Assembly: GCA_011009095.1 (NCBI GenBank)
Contig: VTPC01091260.1
Span: 134,721-198,720, forward strand
Direction of reading: 5' to 3'
DNA from: Ignelater luminosus
Lineage: Eukaryota; Arthropoda; Insecta; Coleoptera; Elateridae
DNA length: 64,000 nt
This document shows positions 22,138 through 34,900 of this stretch, in pieces (the stretch's first letter is position 1; every line of letters starts with the position of its first letter). Both the position numbers and the translations under genes were made by a program. Under the pieces are notes generated by a model. That model did not search any database. It was not told the DNA's origin and worked only from the letters and a program-made list of their open reading frames with translations.

Positions 22138-23483
22138 TCAGTCATCATCGCTTGACTCGCTACGACGTTTAATACTCTTTCCAAATTTACTTTCATATTC
22201 TGCAAGTTCTTCAACTGTTGCAGTTAATGTTTTATATGATTTACGGCAACCAAGCATCTTTTTCGAACATGCCAGTTGCCTTTTCTCTTTAGAATCTTTA
22301 AAATTTAACATTTGTTTCCTGTCGTACAATTCATATGATTCTTCAACAACAACAGTTTTTCTTGTTGTAACCCTTTTAATAATTTGTCCTGAACTTGTTC
22401 CTTCTGCAACAGTTTTAGCACGTTTACACTGAGGCTGATAAATGTCTTTAGAAGAATTATTAGATTCTTCTGACCAATTCTCGGAGCCAGCATTCCCTTC
22501 TTCAGAATTGTCTGATTCTGCAGAATTGCCTGATTCTGCAGCATCTTCAAAAGAATGCACTGATTCTTCTCCTTTAAGTGAATTATCTGATTCTGCAGCA
22601 TCTTCAAAAGAATGCACTGATTCTTCTCCTTTAAGTGAATTATCTGATTCTGCATGCCTACGAGAATGTTCTGATTGTTCATTTTTCTCAGAGTTGTCTG
22701 ATTCTTCTTCATTCTCAGATAACTTTTCTGATTCTTCTCCATTCTCAAATGATTTTTCTGATTCTTCTCCATTCTCAAATGATTTTTCTGATTCCGTTTT
22801 TGCTGCAGGACTTTTAACATCATAGCAGGGGTTATTTTCTTCATTATCATGTAAATTTCCTTTAGAGTCTTCTGTATCAGAGTCATCTGAGTCAATTACA
22901 ATAACTTCTGTACTGTTTATTGCAACTGATTGGCTTTTTACTCCTTTCTGATAGACATTTTTGTATTGACAGGGGTTACCTTTATTATTATTGTGATAGC
23001 TGCAAGAAGGTCTGTTATCATCAGCTTCCGTAGGTTTTGGTTGTTGCCAAACTCCCTGCATTTGGACTTTTGCAGAAGATGCACGAAAAGTATTCTTTGC
23101 GAACTTTAAACCAACGTTTTTTTTATTCTGTTGAAAGGTTTGTGATGACTGCATAGTTTTTTGCTTTCTAAATATTGCTAGATTGGCAAAAGGAGTGCCC
23201 GGCCGAATTGATAGCGGCATGGGTGCTTGCAACATACCGTCATTTTCGTTGCCATAATTTACCCGCTGTGATCTTGGTCTTGGACTGTAAGAATCATGGT
23301 TAGAATCAGTTCCCATTGGTTCATTGGTGTCTTCGTGTAACTCGGGATATCTTGGCCTTCCTTCTCTTTGTCGGTTGTTAGATAGTGAAATTTCTACAAA
23401 AAAAAAGTAATAACGTTAGTAATGAAAATAACAATTACAAATGTAGTTGTTGGCGTACTTAATTTATTATCTCGTTGCTGCAT
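22138..23483 (-). CDS. gene B: 426-residue acidic Ser/Glu-repeat protein with SIM-type motif
   Basis: Exon 1 is 23483-23459 (25 nt, MQQRDNKL plus one base), the intron is 23458-23394 (65 bp, phase 1), and exon 2 is 23393-22138. No known family was recognised. The parts in order are a polar N-terminus rich in Arg, Asn and Gln, a PSCSY motif (about 137), then VIVIDSDDSDTED at about 172-184. That last is a classic SUMO-interacting motif with an acidic, CK2-type tail. Next comes a tandem Ser/Glu/Asp region (about 208-322) with three copies of a 10-residue unit and two identical copies of a 19-residue unit. A basic C-terminal part (about 328-420) includes CKRAK and KSIKRR nuclear-localisation-like clusters, and the end is SESSDDD. 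No signal peptide or membrane segment. A nuclear, SUMO-linked adaptor role is inference from the motif only. Gene A is its paralogue. Confidence 0.8.
22537..22650 (-). repeat. two tandem 57-bp units in gene B, apparently identical
   Basis: The unit encodes ESDNSLKGEESVHSFEDAA, once at 22650-22594 and again at 22593-22537, with no difference visible at the DNA level. A flanking 30-bp unit (ESEKSFENGE) occurs about three times near 22700-22800. The perfect identity implies a recent duplication, likely variable between individuals. Confidence 0.85.
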
Positions 23484-23829
23484 TTTAATTTTAATCTATC
23501 AATAGCGTATTACTGCACTGGATTTCTTCGAATTTGTTCTAGAATGTTTCAGAAAAACAAAAACCGTTATTTGGTAGTATTGCCAACTGTAGCGACTTGT
23601 CCCAAAAATAACTACTTCTAACGTAATGTAATTATTATACGTAAATTATATAAAAAAAGAATAAACAAGCGTTTATTTAAGTGTATTACATTTTTTTTAC
23701 TTTGTATTCAATTTCTTGTTTTATTATATTCAGACAAAGTGGAAAATCAATTTATAATTAATGACCGTTGCAACTGAGTGTTAGGGTTTTTGCGTCTACA
23801 ACACCGTTGTTATAATAGGGAGGGTTACT

Positions 23830-24231
23830 GCCATTTTTCATAACTATAGATACTTTAATAGTTTTTTATTTTTAAATAAATTAAATAAAATCTACGAAAC
23901 ACTATAAAACAAGGAAAAACTCGTCTGTATGTAAAAAATTGTTTATTTATTCAAATTAAACACAATAAGTTTTCGTATATTGTGAGAGGAAGTCATCCAT
24001 TTTAAGTTAGTCAGTACTAAACCTTTTAAGAATTTTTTATTCATAATTAGTAATTTTAAATAAAAAAAATATCCACTAATATCTAAAAATCGCTGTTTTA
24101 GTTTTTATAATTTATATTATTATTAAAATTCTATTGTTCTATCAAAAGACAATATTCATTTAGAATCGAACAGTATCTATTATGACTAGTCGTTTTAGGC
24201 GGTTTTTTTGAACTACCAATATCCACACTAC
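23830..24231. other. AT-rich non-coding DNA left of the assembly gap
   Basis: No gene or repeat was recognised. The region upstream of gene B's start shows no clear TATA box. A TTCTAGAA word, the core of a heat-shock element, lies at about 23545, too little to claim regulation. Confidence 0.4.
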
Positions 24232-24369
24232 NNNNNNNNNNNNNNNNNNNNNNNNNNNNNNNNNNNNNNNNNNNNNNNNNNNNNNNNNNNNNNNNNNNNN
24301 NNNNNNNNNNNNNNNNNNNNNNNNNNNNNNNNNNNNNNNNNNNNNNNNNNNNNNNNNNNNNNNNNNNNN
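24232..24369. other. assembly gap, 138 N
   Basis: Unresolved bases; the flanks are AT-rich and non-coding. The true gap size may differ. Confidence 1.
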
Positions 24370-25124
24370 TTTATCTGGTTTTTTTGCTGAATCTTTGAAA
24401 TTCTTCTCTTAATGCGGATAAAATCTACAATACCTTGATTTTTAATTTTTTATACGATAAATTTAATTTTTCTGGTAATTTTATAGTTGTCAAGATTTAT
24501 TCTGACGATCTAGCTTAACTTTGAAGATCGGATAGTCACTACAGTATATTCTACATTCTATTGCTCAGCAAACTGATAGATACTTATGATGACACAATCA
24601 CAAAATATTCGTAGGTTAGTATTACAATTTGTATCGAGTTCTCGATTGAGAATGTCGCGGATTGTGGTACTTTCGGTCGGATTGACTTCATTTCTAGATT
24701 TATAGCAGTAGCTGCTGAGGGTAAATCAATTTAGATAACTTCATGAAAATGACTTTTTTGACAAACGAAGTGAAGCTGATTCTGTCGATGTTATTAAAAA
24801 ATTAACCGTTGAACCACTCTGTTTTTTTATCGTACAAACTGTTTAACAATCTCTCAAAATTACAATCCTTTCTAATTTTTTTAGTAACTGAATCCATAGC
24901 TGTTATTTTGCATAGCATACAACAGGGTTTTCTAATAAAGTCTACAATAGAAAACAATGTAGGATACAGTGCTAACCATACAAGAAATACCCGTTGACAT
25001 GACCCTTTTAAGTTTTTAGGTGCGGAAACATGAAAAGGTTTGCCCGTCGAAACAATTCAATGAATTTCTCTAAAGGTGTGTGTTAAGTTTGGTTTAAAAT
25101 GATGTCAAGCGTCTTAGGACTAAA

Positions 25125-25265
25125 AAGTGATAAATTCCGACCTAAAGACAACCTTATAAAGCTTACAATTTCAAGAAATTCTGACTTATTTTGGGAATTG
25201 GCGCAGCCTTCTTTTAGTTTTTGAAATTGCACGAATATCATGTTTACGCTGTTATATTATAGTTG
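25125..25265. repeat. dispersed repeat, second copy (see 18330-18500)
   Basis: Same order of words as 18330-18500, with about one base in four different by eye. It lies just upstream of the LINE RNase H relic, and both may belong to one element. Confidence 0.5.
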
Positions 25266-25399
25266 GAAGAAGACAAACCAGTCTACAAAATCTTGTATAG
25301 TAAAGATAGTAGCAGGGCCAGCTTCAGACGTTAAGTCAAAGTGAGGCAACTGTCTTAGGGCTCACCATCAGCTCCAAGATTAATTTCTTGCTCTCTATT

Positions 25400-26000
25400 G
25401 TTTCATATGAGATAGGACAGCGCAGAGATCTAATTCTGATGCAGGGCCTGGATAATAGTAATGTTAAGAAAAAAATTAGTCTGTTAAACTTGCCTGCCTT
25501 AGAGTTAGGAAGCTTCCTTTTTGTAAGACTTATTTGGTTCACAGACGTATCTAGATTGGAAAACTTTAAGCAACACTAACATTTATTTTGAATGTTGTCA
25601 AAGACCGCATGGCATAGAGGCTTTAAACAACAGAGTTACCCTTGAATGGGTACGACGTAGACAGAAGAAATAGGATCGATCCACTTGGAAAGAGAAACGT
25701 GGAAATTCAAGGAAGACGGAGTCTGGTTGATTTATCTTTTACAATATTATTAAAACAAACTTCAAGGAAGGGAGATAAATCACAATCTGAATCATACCAT
25801 CTTACAATGGTTAATGTTGTAGTCTGCATGACATGTGGAACAAGACCTTCCAGCATATCTTATGTATAAGACTTTTTAGACCGCATTGCTAAAATTAGTA
25901 GACATTGCTTACCATTCCTTAACGTGGCACATACATGGAAAGTATCCTGGTGTTGTCATTGCAGGCATACATACGCTGTTAGTTTTAGAAACAGCTAAGG
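25400..26000 (+). pseudogene. relic of a LINE RNase H/C-terminal region
   Basis: The plus strand carries IWFTDVSR (about 25531-25554), close to the WFTDGSK start of LINE-type RNase H, and NRVTLEWV (about 25629-25652), the motif that in these proteins is followed by PGH. A Cys-x-x-Cys at about 25826-25837 fits the Cys-rich C-terminal part. The spacing between the first two motifs is much shorter than in intact domains, so there is an internal deletion, and stops break every frame. Elements of the I, R1, LOA and related clades carry such a domain. The match is by motif only. Confidence 0.45.
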
Positions 26001-26349
26001 AGACTAATCATCCCTATTTTTGTCAGATATTAATGGATACAAAGAGGGAAATGAGACAATATTAACTTCTAATTCAAATCTCTTCCTTAGATAGAAAGTA
26101 CTTCAGCTATGTCACTTGATTCTTAATGGAGTGTAGTCAAGTAAATAAGTATAGCGGTGCAAAGGTCTAGTGATCTTTAGAGCCAAATCTATGGGCTTTA
26201 GTTTAGGGACAACAAAATAAAAGAAAGTAAGAAAAGAAATTTGGTAAAACAAGATATGGTTTTATCTTTACAAGACCGTGTTCTTCCATTATTGGGTTGA
26301 GACCTGTTTGTACTTCTTGTAGATAAATAAAGAAATAAATAAATAGTAT

Positions 26350-29300
26350 TGTTAATATAGATTGGTACATCTCTCACCTTCTTAGCAGTTAGTTGGAAAT
26401 TGGCACTTTTTGTACGTTCCTCAGAGTAATCTTCATAAATTCATAGTTTGATTGAAGGCCTGGTGATATGTCTTAGTTCGATGATTCTAAGGCCAGGATT
26501 CTGATGAATAGTAATGATCCATTTTAATATTAATCAGCAACATGTAGGCAACGAAAAGGTCTTGTTCTACGGAGTTCAGGAAGAAGGAAGTATATAATTT
26601 CGATAGTTCCTGTGGAATTTCAATCTTATTAATAAATGTAAAATTGTGAATTATATAAGGAATTCTAGAAACATACAAAAATTGAGTATTGCCATAAAGT
26701 AAACAAATTAGAATTAAGAAATGTTTCTATTTTTCATTTCGTTCCAATTTATTGCAAATTCTTATGCCTAAGGCTGCCTCTTTACTTATACAGTGCAGTT
26801 TGTTTTAAATTATATAAAATCTCTTCATGAAGTGTAAATTCCTTTAAAAATTGATGTATTTACGCTGCCATCTTCCCTCCGTTAGTGGAGTTTTCTAATT
26901 TCCGTGATCAATAACAAGTTAAGCCGGTTTACAGAAACCTGTAAGCTGTCCATTACAGAATTCTAAATATAATTACAGGAAGACAAAAAAGGATTGTATG
27001 CAATAAATTTAATCCTTTATTTCAAGGTCATATGACGTACTTTTCAAGATCAGATTTAAAAGTATTGACAAAATTATCTGTACTGTAGTGTTATTTTAGT
27101 TGGCAGATTTCAGTTTTACTAGAACATTTATGTTTAGAATTTCAATTTTTGTATATAAGTATAGTTACATTAAACAACGTAAAGTTGCTTGGGATAAATA
27201 AAACACGAATTAATAAATTTTATTTTTTATTAGTCCTGCAATCACAGCCTTAATAAAAATTTTATAAACTGGGATGAAACATTCCAATAAATAGTTATAT
27301 TAGCTATTACTATAATCATAAATATAAATAATCTAGGTAGTATAGATAAATTATATTATTAGGTAACTATTATTTGTTAAAATTCTGTTTAAATATCGAA
27401 GATATGTTAAGGTAAAATACATATACTAATTTGTGTTGAAGCAGATTTTTAGTTTGCTTAAAGAGGTATCACAATATAATATTGGTACAAGGATTAACTT
27501 ATTGATACAATCTAATTGTTTTTTTCTGTGATCCCAGAAACAAAGACAAAATGTGATCATTCGTCTGCATTTCAAATAAAACAGTTTGTAAAAGAAGCTC
27601 AATCAGAATAACTTAATATTAGATTCGAATAATCCAATTTGCTAATGATCACGTTTTGCATCAGGCAAGAATAACTAGAAAACAGTATACAGTCTACTAA
27701 ATGTGCCTATATATTTTTTTTATAAATCTGCATAACAAAATTTAAGGTAATTTGATTGTAACTTATAAAAGAGAAAAAATATTTTCGTACTATTTTAATA
27801 ATCACGAGGAAAACTTATTTTTCAGGAACGGATTAGTAGATTATTTATTTTTCTAGACTAGATAATTGGCCCTTTAAGGCTATTATTCTGATTTTTAAAT
27901 TCGCTAAATTCAATAATTATAAATTGATTCTACATGCAATTATTATTTTACCACAGATTTATTAAAAATCGGATTTTTAGGCAAATTATGAATTTCAATA
28001 ACAATTTATTATTAAAGTTTAAGTGAAATGATAAACTGAATTGCAATCGGATCATGTTTAGTTTGCGTCTATTTTGCACATTTCAATATCAAGATCGGTG
28101 ATGGCAACTCAAATTTTTTTCTATTTTAATATTCCACTCAGGCTTATGTAACTTAGAGGTTTATTGGTTCTTATAACAAAAAATCAAATTTATTTAAAAG
28201 TTGAGTTGAAGACCTGCCAAAGTTCTCAGATATGATGTGTCATGCTCTTGAACAATGTAGCAGTAATAAATCATACACCAAGCAAAACGTTACGGAAAAA
28301 AAATGATTGAGCCTTTACAAGCTTGCGTAGTAAACATCTAAAAAATATATTTATCATTTGAATAGTGCTCCACACAATCACACAAGCTAACAGTTACTTT
28401 CTCTGACAACAGTTTCTTGCAACTTCCCTTTTTTGTCTTTTGCTCAAACAGCATTTATAAATTAAAGAAGTATGTCTGTATTACATAATGAAATCAGCGT
28501 CAAATTGAATTTTACCTACCTGATAACTTTGATAGAATGACTCATCAGATCTTACAAGACTCTGCGATTTTTGAGAATCCTTAGTATGATAAGATTCATT
28601 ATATTCTTTTGTAAAATATTATACTTTGGTTCTCCTTGGAAGAGATAAAAAAATCTAGTTTTGGTTAAAAACATTTTAAATCAGAACTCAGCTTTTATGA
28701 AACTTTAAGGTCTTTATCTAATCAAAATAAATCTTTTAGGATTTGCACCTTTGTTAGAAAGCATTATTCATATCGAATAAAATAAAACTATTCGGCCTAG
28801 ATTGTGCACACAATTGATGATTTCATATTTTGACTTTCTACCCTGAACAAACCTATTGGATTGGGGACCAGCATTTCTTCTATCTAAAATCCTGATAATT
28901 ACTAACAATATAAAATATCTATAATTATCCAAAAGACTAGGAATCGATAGATTTGAATTTTGCTGAAGTCTAAAAGCCTCCTGTTTTCTCGAACGGTATG
29001 CCAAAGTTTTGAATTTTACCTAAAAATATGCATAAAGATCTCTTCTAAGCATCAATTCAAGATCTAAAACTACAAGAATTCCATCCTTCGGAGTGACATA
29101 AAGGTATTTTAATATGGAATTTAATGTTTTTAGTTTTGTAAGTAAAACATGCTTTGAAGTTGCATAGAGTAAAATTAGATGAGACTCTATATATATATAA
29201 TACAAGACAACAGAAAAATATAAAAGCAATCAACAAGAAGATGAATAACATCTAAAACTTGAAAAATTTCTAGAAAACTTTCTAAAGTTAACCTTTCTAA

Positions 29301-31800
29301 GTACTATAATAAATTTATTTTCCAGTTCACGACCATGGCTTTGGCAAACAGAAGAAATAGAATCCACAATCAGAAAAAAATAAGGTACTGGAGTTTCTAC
29401 AAAAACTAGTCAAAAATAGATTTCTACCATGCAACATGCGATTAGAATCGCAAGAAAGATTTAGTAATTCTAGAACTGTCAAGAAGAATGATGTTAACAC
29501 AATTCTCTTTTTCAACATTCTGGTACTAATCAAAGCAGATTATTAGAAACGAAACAAAGTACATCCATTTCAAGCAACTCATAAAAAATAAATCAAAAAC
29601 CATTGTAATGGAATTCACGAAAAAGACTTAAATGGAAAAACTTAACACAGCCAGAATTTAAAACGAATATAGAAAAAGGAAGGCTATAATATCAAAGATC
29701 CTAACACAAAACTGAGTAGACTAGATTGAAAATGAGAAGGATTAATCGCAACCTTTTCTGAATGAATTTATTTTTTACCACTAGATGCTTTTCTCAGTTT
29801 GTGGTTTGGATCTTCACTATAACCTACATGCGGGTGTAACATTATTTGTTTTTTTTGTAGGCAAGATTGTTCATCTACAAATCTAAATATTTCTAATCGA
29901 TAATTAATGTTATCAAGCTAGTTCTGATTTGGGCTTATACTCTTTTTACATGACACAAAGAAAATTCGCAGTTGTTGTGTCGGCTTCTTTGGTGGAATCT
30001 CCAACGTTGTAAATGTATTTTTTTACAATCCAGAGTCTTCTTACTTTGCGAATTTGCTTCAGGCACTCGAAAGAGTAGATTCGCTACTGATTCAATCAGA
30101 ATTACAAAACTTAGCTTTCAAATGAGTAGAAAGTGCTAAAAGGTTATAAACCAAAAGGTAGAGAAGATAACTAGAGTCCTAGGTGAGCATTGAAAATGTC
30201 AGCTGGGAAGAGTTATTGTTGAAGAGAAGAAGAACATTCATTTATAAAAAAGACTAGTGGCCCATGGCCAAAAATTTTGAAGAAAGGTATCTGCCATGAA
30301 AGAAAAACTCAACAAAAACAGCAGATCTTTTAAATTTGCAAGCTCAATGTTGTATACAGATATAAGAATGAATTAAAAACTACAATATACAATTTTGAGC
30401 TTTCGAGAATCACAAAAATAGCACCGAAGAAATAGCCAACTCTTACTGTTTTGAATATAATAATCTTTCTCTTTTGTTGTAGAAAATGTCATTTATCTAT
30501 AATCGTCACATGATAAATAAATAAATAATAAAATATAGGTATGGGTTTGCACATACTAAAGTACGGTGTAAAGAAAAATTAAAACAAGCTTTTGCATAGT
30601 CATACATTTATATTTAAAAAATGATTCTTTGTGTCTATTGGGTCAGAATACTTTTCAAGGTTACATTTGTCTGTGTTTATTGTGTGATGTGATTAGTTTG
30701 GAACACTCAGTATATGCAGTCATTTTATGTTATCTTATTTGAAAGTTTACAACCAATTCTAGATTTAAAAGTAAACGAAAAAACAAAAACACAACAACAA
30801 ATGAATTTTACAAATTATTATAAATTACAGCCAATTAAATAATTTTAGGTTGCCCAAAAACACCCATGAAAAATAAAATGAAAGGATTTATTGAAACAAT
30901 TGACACACAAGATTTTCAATTCCTTCGTGCTTATTAGTGCCTACTCATTTTTTAAATACACGATCAGTGTTAGAAAGAACGTATTTTAGGCAAATAATCT
31001 ATAATTACTTCGGTAAAACAGTTAATTACTCGTGCCTAAAAATCCGTTCCGTAATAATTGTTTTTATGATATTTGATAATACAGAGACGATTAAATAGTA
31101 CATCTAGAAATATATCGTTCTTTTACATAATTAAAAACATTTTGTTATAGAATAAATTTTCGGCACAAAACAACATCTATTATATTAGTAAAATATTAAT
31201 AATAATTTTATATATCCTATAACTAAACGATTACATATTTGTGCTTATTTGTTGCTTAAAGCTAGTATACCATATTATCATAAAGCTTAGCTTATTTATA
31301 ATAAATGTTGGTTTATTAAATAACACTATTAGTTGTCAAATTAAAACATACAGGTAACATAAATTGTTATTATAAGTACATTCACGATTCCATGCAATTC
31401 CACCAAATAAATATGATTATGTTATTTAATTATTATAAATAGAAGAGGAATTATATGCGTAAAAATTTAAGGTACACATTAAATATATTGAATAACATCA
31501 TTTAAACATGCAGTAATTATCATAAAAGTTATATAAATGCTAAATGTACGAAATATTTATAATTAGTCGAGGTTTGGTCGATTAACGCGTAGATGGTGTC
31601 GAATTCTTCTGGATTTCAATTTATTTTTCTATAAGTAACAATTAAGATACAAAATACATCGAGATATATATTTGATAAAAATTACGGTTATTACAATAAT
31701 CGATTGGACATTGTTTAAAAGACAATTAACACCTTTTTTCACATCGTTTCCAATACATCACATTACAAAACATCACACATAGACGTATCGAGTATATCCA
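26350..31800. other. gene-poor AT-rich DNA, nothing supported
   Basis: Only short open frames without domains, splice context or conservation were found. Some passages (about 28400-30450) read like text-shuffled decayed transposon, but no motif identifies a family. Short AAAT and TA runs occur (26320-26345, 29190-29205, 30510-30525). It may be intergenic, or an intron of a gene extending through the right half of the window. Confidence 0.45.
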
Positions 31801-31846
31801 TAAAACCACATTATAATTATCTTGTGCGAATTAACGGCTCAGCCCT

Positions 31847-31868
31847 CGCTATTTCTAAAGAAATAGCG
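31847..31868. repeat. perfect 10-bp-arm palindrome, with a neighbouring second palindrome
   Basis: CGCTATTTCT and AGAAATAGCG surround two bases. At 31892-31908 there is TTGTGC-gaatt-GCACAA, and its first eleven bases (ttgtgcgaatt) also occur at 31822-31832. The patch is richer in CpG than its surroundings. It may be a dimeric transcription factor site cluster or the remains of a foldback element. Confidence 0.5.
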
Positions 31869-31909
31869 AATCGATCCTCCTGAACATTCAGTTGTGCGAA
31901 TTGCACAAA

Positions 31910-34900
31910 AAATTCCATTTATTTACAACAATAATTAATACAATGAAAGTTGTACGACTTTACGGTTTTGTTAAAAGAACTGCTGTTGATTTTGCATAAA
32001 ATCCCTGCTCTAATTATAAATAAAGTACCAAAGTTTAATGCAAATTAATGCTATGCATCCCGACATCGCGACTTTCAAATTGCAATCTCAAGTTACACAC
32101 ATTCGAACTACTACCACCTATTAATTTGCTTTTCTAATTACAAGTGTAGGATAGTTAGGACAAATAGAAATAGCATCACAAGGACATACATGATGTTTCT
32201 AAAGTACATCACGATATTTCAGAAGATAATTCTACAGGTCATAAAAAAATTCCAAGCAAAAAGGTTCCTATAAACCGGAATCGTTTTTGAAATACAGAAT
32301 GTAGAAGGTTTATGAAGAAAATGCAATTTTGGCGGAATATTTTTAGAACAGCTAATTTTACTAGATTCAAATTTGACAAAATATTTTGTTTGAATAAATA
32401 AATTTTAAACTGCTAAACCCACTGTGTAAATTACGCTAAAACATTTGATAAAATAGATCGTTTAAAAAAAACTGCATTTTTTCATGAACTTTGAACACCC
32501 TGTATCTCACAAGCGAGATTCCGGACGATCTATGTTTATCAGAACGTTTTTGTTTAGACTGACCTGTAGAAAAGCACCCTTTGAAACATCGTTATGTACT
32601 TTAGGAATATCCTATATGAGGAGATTGAACAAACAAAACACTAAAAGAACAAAAATGGTTAATTAAGAAAATCTCTATTCAAACGCAAACGATTTAGATG
32701 AAATTCACACCGGTATCTACGTTGCATGGATGTATGAAATAATCAAAATTTAGATCGTTTAGATTTTGAGGAGCTTCAAGCAATAAATTATTTCTGTTCA
32801 GAAGAGTTTAAATTAAACTATGCAAATTGAGGTCTATAGGGACTAAATCTTAAAAAGTAGATCTAGCAAACCAAGGCCAAGGAAGAGAATAGATTTTTTT
32901 GAACAAAGAAACAGAGGTAAAAATGAGGACACAAGGTTTTTCAAGATTTCCTTCAGTACAATTACAAATAGATCGATTTCAGAGAAAGTTTCAAGTAGAC
33001 ATTTTACTAAATGATTCGCTTGTTTAATCCTGTTCCAGATACTATGAAAGAAATTCACTTGTGAATCACCATCTTGAATGACAAAAACTATGACAAATCC
33101 AAAATTATTTGTTAATGACTCTCTGAAAATAAAATTTGTTTTGGTATAGCAGTTTCGATCCTGGGCCCTACTACAAGAATTGGATCAAAACATCCAAGAT
33201 AAAATTCGATTGTCAAAATAATAATCCATGATCAATTTTCTATTAGCGAAATTATTCAAAATTAAATTCAATGAGGATCGTAAAAGCTGTGTTTAGAGAA
33301 GAAAAGGATGGATACACTGGTCAGAGAAAACATTGAAAGGAAAGGGAAAACTGATTTGTTTCAAAAAGACAGTAGTGTTTTTTAATGAAGTTCCTTTTAG
33401 TGTAATATGCGTCAAAATAATTTTTTTTGACATGACTCCCAAAACGTTAACAATACAAATAAAACCTGCTTGCTTGAATTGAAGAATAGTTGTAATAGTT
33501 AGCAATATGTTATCACAAAGTGATAGTAATAAATTCTCAGCTTCTACAGAATCTAAAAAAGATGCAGAAAGGCATGTTTCTGTATTCTCGACTGGAGAAT
33601 ATTTGATTTGTGAAAGATAGAAACGACAACGCTTGAGGATTTTTGCAGTTCAATCTCGTTGTTAAATAAGTTAAATCAATTCTTGGTTTAAAATGGTATT
33701 CACCATTTTTAAAAGCCTGAACGGTGTTCACCATAACAAGCTTATTGAACTGTTATTTCAACGTTTAACGATACAAATACAGATACAGATATTACTTTTC
33801 ATTATTTTTAGACAAGGCCCAGGAAACGGGCTAGGTTAGATTTCGCGCCAAAACTTGCACTAAGTCTTTATCATTATTTCCTTAGAAGACAAGAGCAAAC
33901 AACTGAGATCGGTTTCTTTACAATAAATACTAGCTCCCAAGGCAATATGTATGATACCATAGAAGCTATCGAGAGAGGGAAACTTTTAAGAATTGTCAAG
34001 AGAGATTTCAAAAATCTCTAAAAAAACTTTTCGATCGTTCCTGGTATGCTACAAAAAATGAAAAATATGAATAAATCTCGAGCCTTTCTTTTATGTCCTC
34101 GAGATTAAAACAAAGAAAAATCGTACAAAACTTCAATTGATTCTAATAACTTGCCTTAATGAAATATTTAATTTTTGGTCTTAATAACGGAAACAAAATA
34201 TAATCTCTCGTTAAGATGCTTAAATAACACCGCGTAACAGCAACTTTTAAACACGGTGGATTTACGTAACTTGCTAGACAGAGCTTTAAATTCCCACAAG
34301 TTGAGAATTTATTTTATTGATTAACAACTACGTCATTGTGACTGCAAAATCTGCAACTGTTACCTCTAAACTAAACAAGACGGCTAGGATATGTGTAGTG
34401 TTTTACTCTACTCACGGGGAACCTTGAAAACAATCAATCAATTTTCCTGTAAGCCACAAGCATTCCTAAATAATAAAATTAAAAACGTAAATTCAGAGTA
34501 GTTGATCACCAAGTCAAGTAGTAACTCATATGTTACTAATAATAGATATCTGACTAAAATAATCTTAATTGTTATTTATTGTATTTTCTCAAGTTTGTTG
34601 TTAATTATTGTTAATTCTGTTACCGTATCAATAGCACCCAGTGATTTACATTTAAGCTTCAAAGGTATCTAAAACTGCTTTCAAAGCGCTTCAAGAACGA
34701 TTTAAATTGTTTGTGTTGGTCCAGAATCAACCTAGCTTATCTACCTATGCAATGGTTTTTCATAAAACAGCCAATATGTGTGTTTCAATGTAACAGATCA
34801 TTTCAGATCACAGTCTTCAGACATGGAAAGAATTAAGAGAAAAAGTCCCAGTTGAATTCTGGAACGCTATACTACATCTTTTAAGTTACTTTTACGATAC

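Larger units (their letters stand above)
20558..23829. repeat. segmental duplication, copy 2 (carries gene B)
   Basis: Homologous to 13016-15657. From 21099 to about 22010 the two copies are almost identical, including a plus-strand open frame at 21119-21463 (two residues changed from the copy at 13580). Farther along, towards the gene promoter, the copies are clearly diverged. The size difference comes mainly from the larger coding exon of gene B and from the repeat insertion in copy 1. Confidence 0.85.

Noticed and set aside
22442..22825. 127-residue Ser-rich plus-strand frame opposite gene B
   Set aside because: It is the antisense of the Ser/Glu repeats; the repeat codons simply leave the other strand open.
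22305..22895. 196-residue Lys/Gln/Leu-rich minus-strand frame
   Set aside because: Another reading phase of gene B exon 2, opened by the same repeats.
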